NCBI GenBank assembly: GCA_014706295.1
Contig: JACSVZ010000004.1
Coordinates: forward strand, 8,280,465 to 8,344,464
Direction: 5' to 3'
DNA: 64,000 nucleotides
Source of the DNA: Lycocorax pyrrhopterus obiensis
Taxonomy: Eukaryota > Chordata > Aves > Passeriformes > Paradisaeidae
Shown piece by piece: positions 59,701 through 64,000 of this stretch (its first letter is position 1; every line of letters begins with the position of its first letter). A program made the position numbers and the translations under genes. The notes below the pieces were generated by a model. That model did no database searches, had not been told where the DNA came from, and was given only the letters and a program-made list of their open reading frames with translations.

Positions 59701-62700
59701 TGAAATAGTTGCAAGAAGTCATTTTTGAAAGTTAATACCAAAATCAGAATTAAACCTCAAATTGTTTACCATTTGTCATGTGATCCATTTAATAGGCCTT
59801 CCTGTATCTCCAAAAAGGAGCTCCTAAAATAAGGAGTGGGTTACTAGAATCCAAGAGTCTTCTGGCTTATTGGAGGGCTTGACTCCATGGATATTAATAT
59901 GATGCTACAGGTGAGCAAGTAAACTTTAAATGGATGCATCCTGTCATTGGGTCTTGCACTGAGAACACTCTGCTTAGCAAGCACCCACAGCTGCCAGGGG
60001 AGTGGGGGGGTTATTTTTTTATAATTTCTCCCTTTTGATTGACTTGTGGACTCCAAACACATGAAACCATGAACTGCAGGTGACAAAGTGAAAAGTTGGA
60101 GGCTGCACAATGTGTAACAGAAAGGAGGGATGAAAGAGGTATAGAAAGTTTCTTGGCTAAAAAAGTTGTTGTTTTGAGTCATTATTGCCCGGGCTTGCCA
60201 AAATCTTCTGACAGTTTTCTGTTTGCTAATTACCTATGACTGTAGGAATGCACTTCTTATAAAGCCAGTTTCTTTTCTCTTTCCTGGGAAAATAATAATT
60301 ATGGACTTACTGAACAAACTTGTAGTGCTGTACTACAGAAGTGAGAAAGAAGAGCTTTAGATGAAGATCCTTGATGCTCTGTTCTTCTTGTGCTCAGCAC
60401 CAGCAGCCCTGCCTTTTTAAAGGAGTGCATAGAATGTTCTGAAACCCCTCTGTAGCTTGTTGCTTAGCTCATTTCTCCAAAATGCCCTACTGTAGGCTCA
60501 GGACTGGCATGGCTGTAAAAATCTGACTTTTTCCTCTTTGCGTGATTTCACTGTATGATTGCACTTGGCACTACATTGTCACTTTCTATTTTTACTTGTT
60601 TGTAAATGCTGGTACATGTTGTATCATTTGTGACTGCTCTGATTCTTCTTTTCATCTGTGAAATCATGTGAGCAAAGAGCTTTTGGGGAAGACTCTCAAA
60701 GTCTTTATTTTGCTTTTAAGTCAATGTATCTTTGGAAAATTGAGGCAGCACAAACCAACTATATTGGGATCTCTTTCAGTGTTTTATTGAGACAGGCGCT
60801 ACTTCACTCTGGGAGGACATTGGATGAATGGCTTTTCTTCATAAATGCTATTCATTGTAGTCAACATGGCTGTGGCTATTCCTATTCCCATTCAAGTCTA
60901 ATTCCTGTTTTCTTACAGATTAGATTTTAGAGTGAATTGTATGGGCAGAATAAACCAAGTTGTAATGAAAGCTAAAAGGCTTAGGTTCTGATGTGCGTTT
61001 GAGGTCACTCTAACCTGAGGTACTGATTTCAAGCTTGAACAATGAGAGAATGACAAGGTAATGTTACTGTGAAAGCATAATTCATCTGGATATCTTTCAG
61101 TTCCCCACACTATTAGGCCTATTAAGAATCTGAAACACTCTGAAGAGGCATTAAAAACTGTTGATGAGAGAAGTTCCCATCAAAGTCCATTAGCATAAGT
61201 GAGTGGTCAGAGTAGCTGGGCCTGACATATTTCATATTCTTTTGCTACAAGAGCAAGTCTGAATTTCTGAAGAGCTTTCAGGCTCAATCTTATTCAAGAT
61301 GATCTCACATGGCACTTAGCTTTCCCATCCCTTTTCAGGCACTTGTGTGAGGAGCACGAATTCTGAGAACAAGGCATGCATTCACTTCAGTAGATAAAAG
61401 GAAGGTGGGAGGAGGGAAAAGACCTGAAGCATGGCTGCAAGGGAAGACAGATTCCTGGATGATCAGCTTGGCATACAAAAGGGCCTCAAAATGGTCACTA
61501 GGTATTCTACAGAAAAGAAAGAAAAGCTCCCTTTCTGCTGTCAGAATTAGTAATAGATCCTTGGATATTGAAACACCACATGGATGCAGGAAACATCAGA
61601 ACTTTGTGGGCTAATAAATCTGACATTAGGCATGGCTAATAGCAGTTCAAAGCAGGCTGAGCTGCACAGGTCATTGTGAGAAATCTGTAGCTTTTTAAAG
61701 AAAAAAATACAAATTAGACTAACTAATCATAATAACCCCATTCTTGCCTGCAATATAACTCACTTCAACCAATTCAGCTTTGTTTATAAATGTCTGTGTC
61801 TGCAAAAAGTTACAAGAATGTGGTGTTCTGGCTCAGCCTGCTCATGGCAAACAGCCTGGATGCTCCACCTGCCAAGGTAGGAGCAGCACCATCAGTGGGT
61901 GTGTGGCTGGGCTTCCCAAAAGGGCTCAGAGCACATTGGTCCCAAACTGCTTTTCTGGAAGTGAGGCAGCCTCCAGTCAGAATGACCAGGAGACTTCTGA
62001 AATAAAGGCTGGGAAAAGCAGTGTTTAAACAAAAACATAAAAACTTGCAACTGTGGGGAAGAGACCCAGACCTAGATTTGGCACTGCCAGAAGCTTTCCT
62101 GTGGCATCAAGACCTTCCCACCTGTCCCTGGCCGAGCATCCTCTGGTGGGCACCAGGAGTAGCTTCCAACAAGGTAGGGCACTGTCAGTTCAGGGTGCGG
62201 CAAGTAGGGATCCCCCGGTGGGTGTCTGCATGTTGGGATGTGTTCAAGTGCTGCATTTTCATGTGCTGGTATCACCAGTGAAAACACAGCCTCTGGAATC
62301 TGGAAATCAGGGAAAGTATTTTAGAATAATTCAGTGTTTTAAAGCAAATTTAAGTTGAATTGTAGCTGCTTGCTCTCACCTTTGAGGTGGGTAGGATGTT
62401 AAATCAGATGTTGAATAGTTTATTTAGCTCCATTTTAAAAGAATAGCTCAGCATGCAAAGCAGAGTTGATGTCTCCATGCAGTCTAGGCAATTAAATACC
62501 TGGCTGTGTTTTCCTTTGGATATTTTGGCATTGAGTGTTCAGGAAGATATGGACCCTCCTAGGGCATCCTGAACTGAGTGTCAGAGGTCTTGGGAAAGTC
62601 TTGGTCAAAGCACAAGCACAGGGCATGTGCTGATGCAGTCCAGTGCTTTCTTAATCCCACTTAGCTACACACAGGTAGATCATTATTTTGAGCTGGTTTA

Positions 62701-64000
62701 AAGTAATTTCAGCAGGTTTTGTGCTTATTTAAACCATGTGAACAAATTCTAGAGGAAAATTGTCTCTTTTAATAGCATATAAATGGATTAGGAAATCAAT
62801 ATTTTTACTTTTTGTGATGTAAGTTTAGGAGTATCTAATGTAAAGAAACATTCAATGTTTTACCTGTGTATTTAAACTGTTTATACTCCAAGCAAATGTT
62901 AAATGTTTACTTGTAATTATGTATTAAAATGATTTGCTTCAGGAGGAGAAAGGTTAAATCACTGGTATATCAGAATACATTGCTTATTCATGTCAGCATA
63001 AACATGCAAAGTAGGGAATAAAACTCTATCCTTGATAGCTGACAGTAGAACAGGAATATCTGTAATGATGCTCACATTTCTTTGCCATTTGGTAATATCA
63101 TTCTGATAAATGCCATTAAACAGAAACAGTATCTTCTATGGATTAGCCACTGTCTAATGTCTCTATTCCATATGAGCATGGATCCTTGAGAGACATATCC
63201 TGCATTTTCAAAGGGATGTCATAAAAATGACAAAAAAGCAATATCGGTTGTCAAATGTTGTTCTAAACTAGGATGGTCATCAATATAATTTTTGTTAACC
63301 TAAATCTCTGAACTTATGTTATCACGGAAATCGTCCCATCAATGATTCTATACCTTTTAGTGTGTGTTCTTCCAAATGTAATAAATGAGTAAAAGATGGG
63401 CTAGAACTTGCCTTTATCTCATCCTTGGTCACTGTTTCTCCTTGCATCCAACAAAGGATGGAGATTCTCCTTTAGTGTTGCTCTGTTGCTTTGTACCAGT
63501 TTGTATCACTTGATTGGATCTTGGTTTACTCGTAAGTGGCAAATTAATGGTGAAAGATCTAACATATTACGGGAGGAGGACTTGTGGGCAATGCTCTTCC
63601 TCTCTGTGAGATTCTGAAGGCTGTACGTGCAGGCATTTCCTAGACATACTTTTACCATACATCTTTGCCCTTGCTGTCTCACAATCCTGCAAATTGTGGA
63701 AGCTCCTGTCCTGAACTTGTTCCTTTTGCATGAGTTCTGTCTCTACAAACACCATTTTTTGTACTTTTCAAAATACATGTGTCAGGAGTTTGTCATGTGA
63801 AGCCACTTGGGGTACAGCCTGATTAAACAGTTAAGAAATCTGTACTGTTAGTAGAAACAAGCTCTGGTTATCCATCTTTTCGTTCTCACTTCACACTTCT
63901 CCTATGTAAGACTTGTCTACTGTTGACTGACAAGTTATCCACAGCAGATTTGTATTAGCTTCTGACTTTATTGTCCTTAAGGAAGCTTTCAGGTGAAAGT
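59701..64000. other. Intergenic, no recognised gene
   Basis: The remainder of the window is AT-rich with no exon that I can tie to PLCB1 or any other gene, and no tRNA- or rRNA-like sequence. Short open frames are scattered on both strands and unsupported. Confidence 0.5.

Noticed and set aside
59701..64000. PLCB1 first exon
   Set aside because: No sequence resembling the PLCB1 N-terminus and no CpG island was seen on the plus strand.
1..64000. CRISPR arrays, operons, bacterial genes, rRNA or tRNA genes
   Set aside because: The sequence is vertebrate nuclear DNA. No regularly spaced repeats, Shine-Dalgarno-led gene runs or structured RNA genes were recognised.

Overview
This is vertebrate nuclear DNA, most likely from a bird and probably a songbird. 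It is AT-rich and intron-rich, it carries several CR1 LINE fragments, which are the dominant retroelements of avian genomes, and it has an intact solo LTR. Two genes can be identified, both on the minus strand. The first is the 5' end of HAO1 (hydroxyacid oxidase 1, peroxisomal glycolate oxidase). The second is the complete eight-exon coding region of TMX4 (thioredoxin-related transmembrane protein 4). Gene order HAO1-TMX4 on the same strand is the arrangement I know from human 20p12.3. There the next gene beyond TMX4 is PLCB1 on the opposite strand, so the right half is probably the TMX4-PLCB1 intergenic region. No PLCB1 exon was recognised here.

Layout. 1-6487: HAO1 intron 1, containing a 641-bp solo LTR with a 5-bp target-site duplication (5254-5904). 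6488-6624: HAO1 coding exon 1, with a TATA-like box and an HNF1-like site just upstream. 6720-11790: short intergenic interval. About 11798-14165: inferred TMX4 3' UTR. 14166-32209: TMX4 coding exons 8 to 1, with introns holding CR1 pieces and a GC-rich 40-bp repeat pair. About 31690-32520: CpG-island promoter of TMX4. 32521-64000: 31 kb with no recognisable gene, holding CR1 remnants, a possible LTR-like element and several AT-rich stretches with homeodomain/POU-type motifs and small perfect inverted repeats that look like conserved non-coding regulatory DNA.

The assembled TMX4 model is in frame through all eight exons with GT-AG junctions and encodes 324 residues: signal peptide, thioredoxin domain with a CPAC active site, one membrane segment, an acidic cytosolic tail and a terminal RQR motif. 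The two genes act in different compartments (peroxisome for HAO1, endoplasmic reticulum for TMX4), and their adjacency looks like ordinary synteny rather than functional coupling.

I found no previously undescribed multi-gene system. The most interesting observations are a CR1 copy bracketed by unusually long (57 and 69 bp) direct repeats beside the TMX4 promoter, the HNF1/TATA arrangement at HAO1, and palindromic homeodomain-type sites in the gene desert. All motif and repeat calls were made by eye; no alignment or database search was run.
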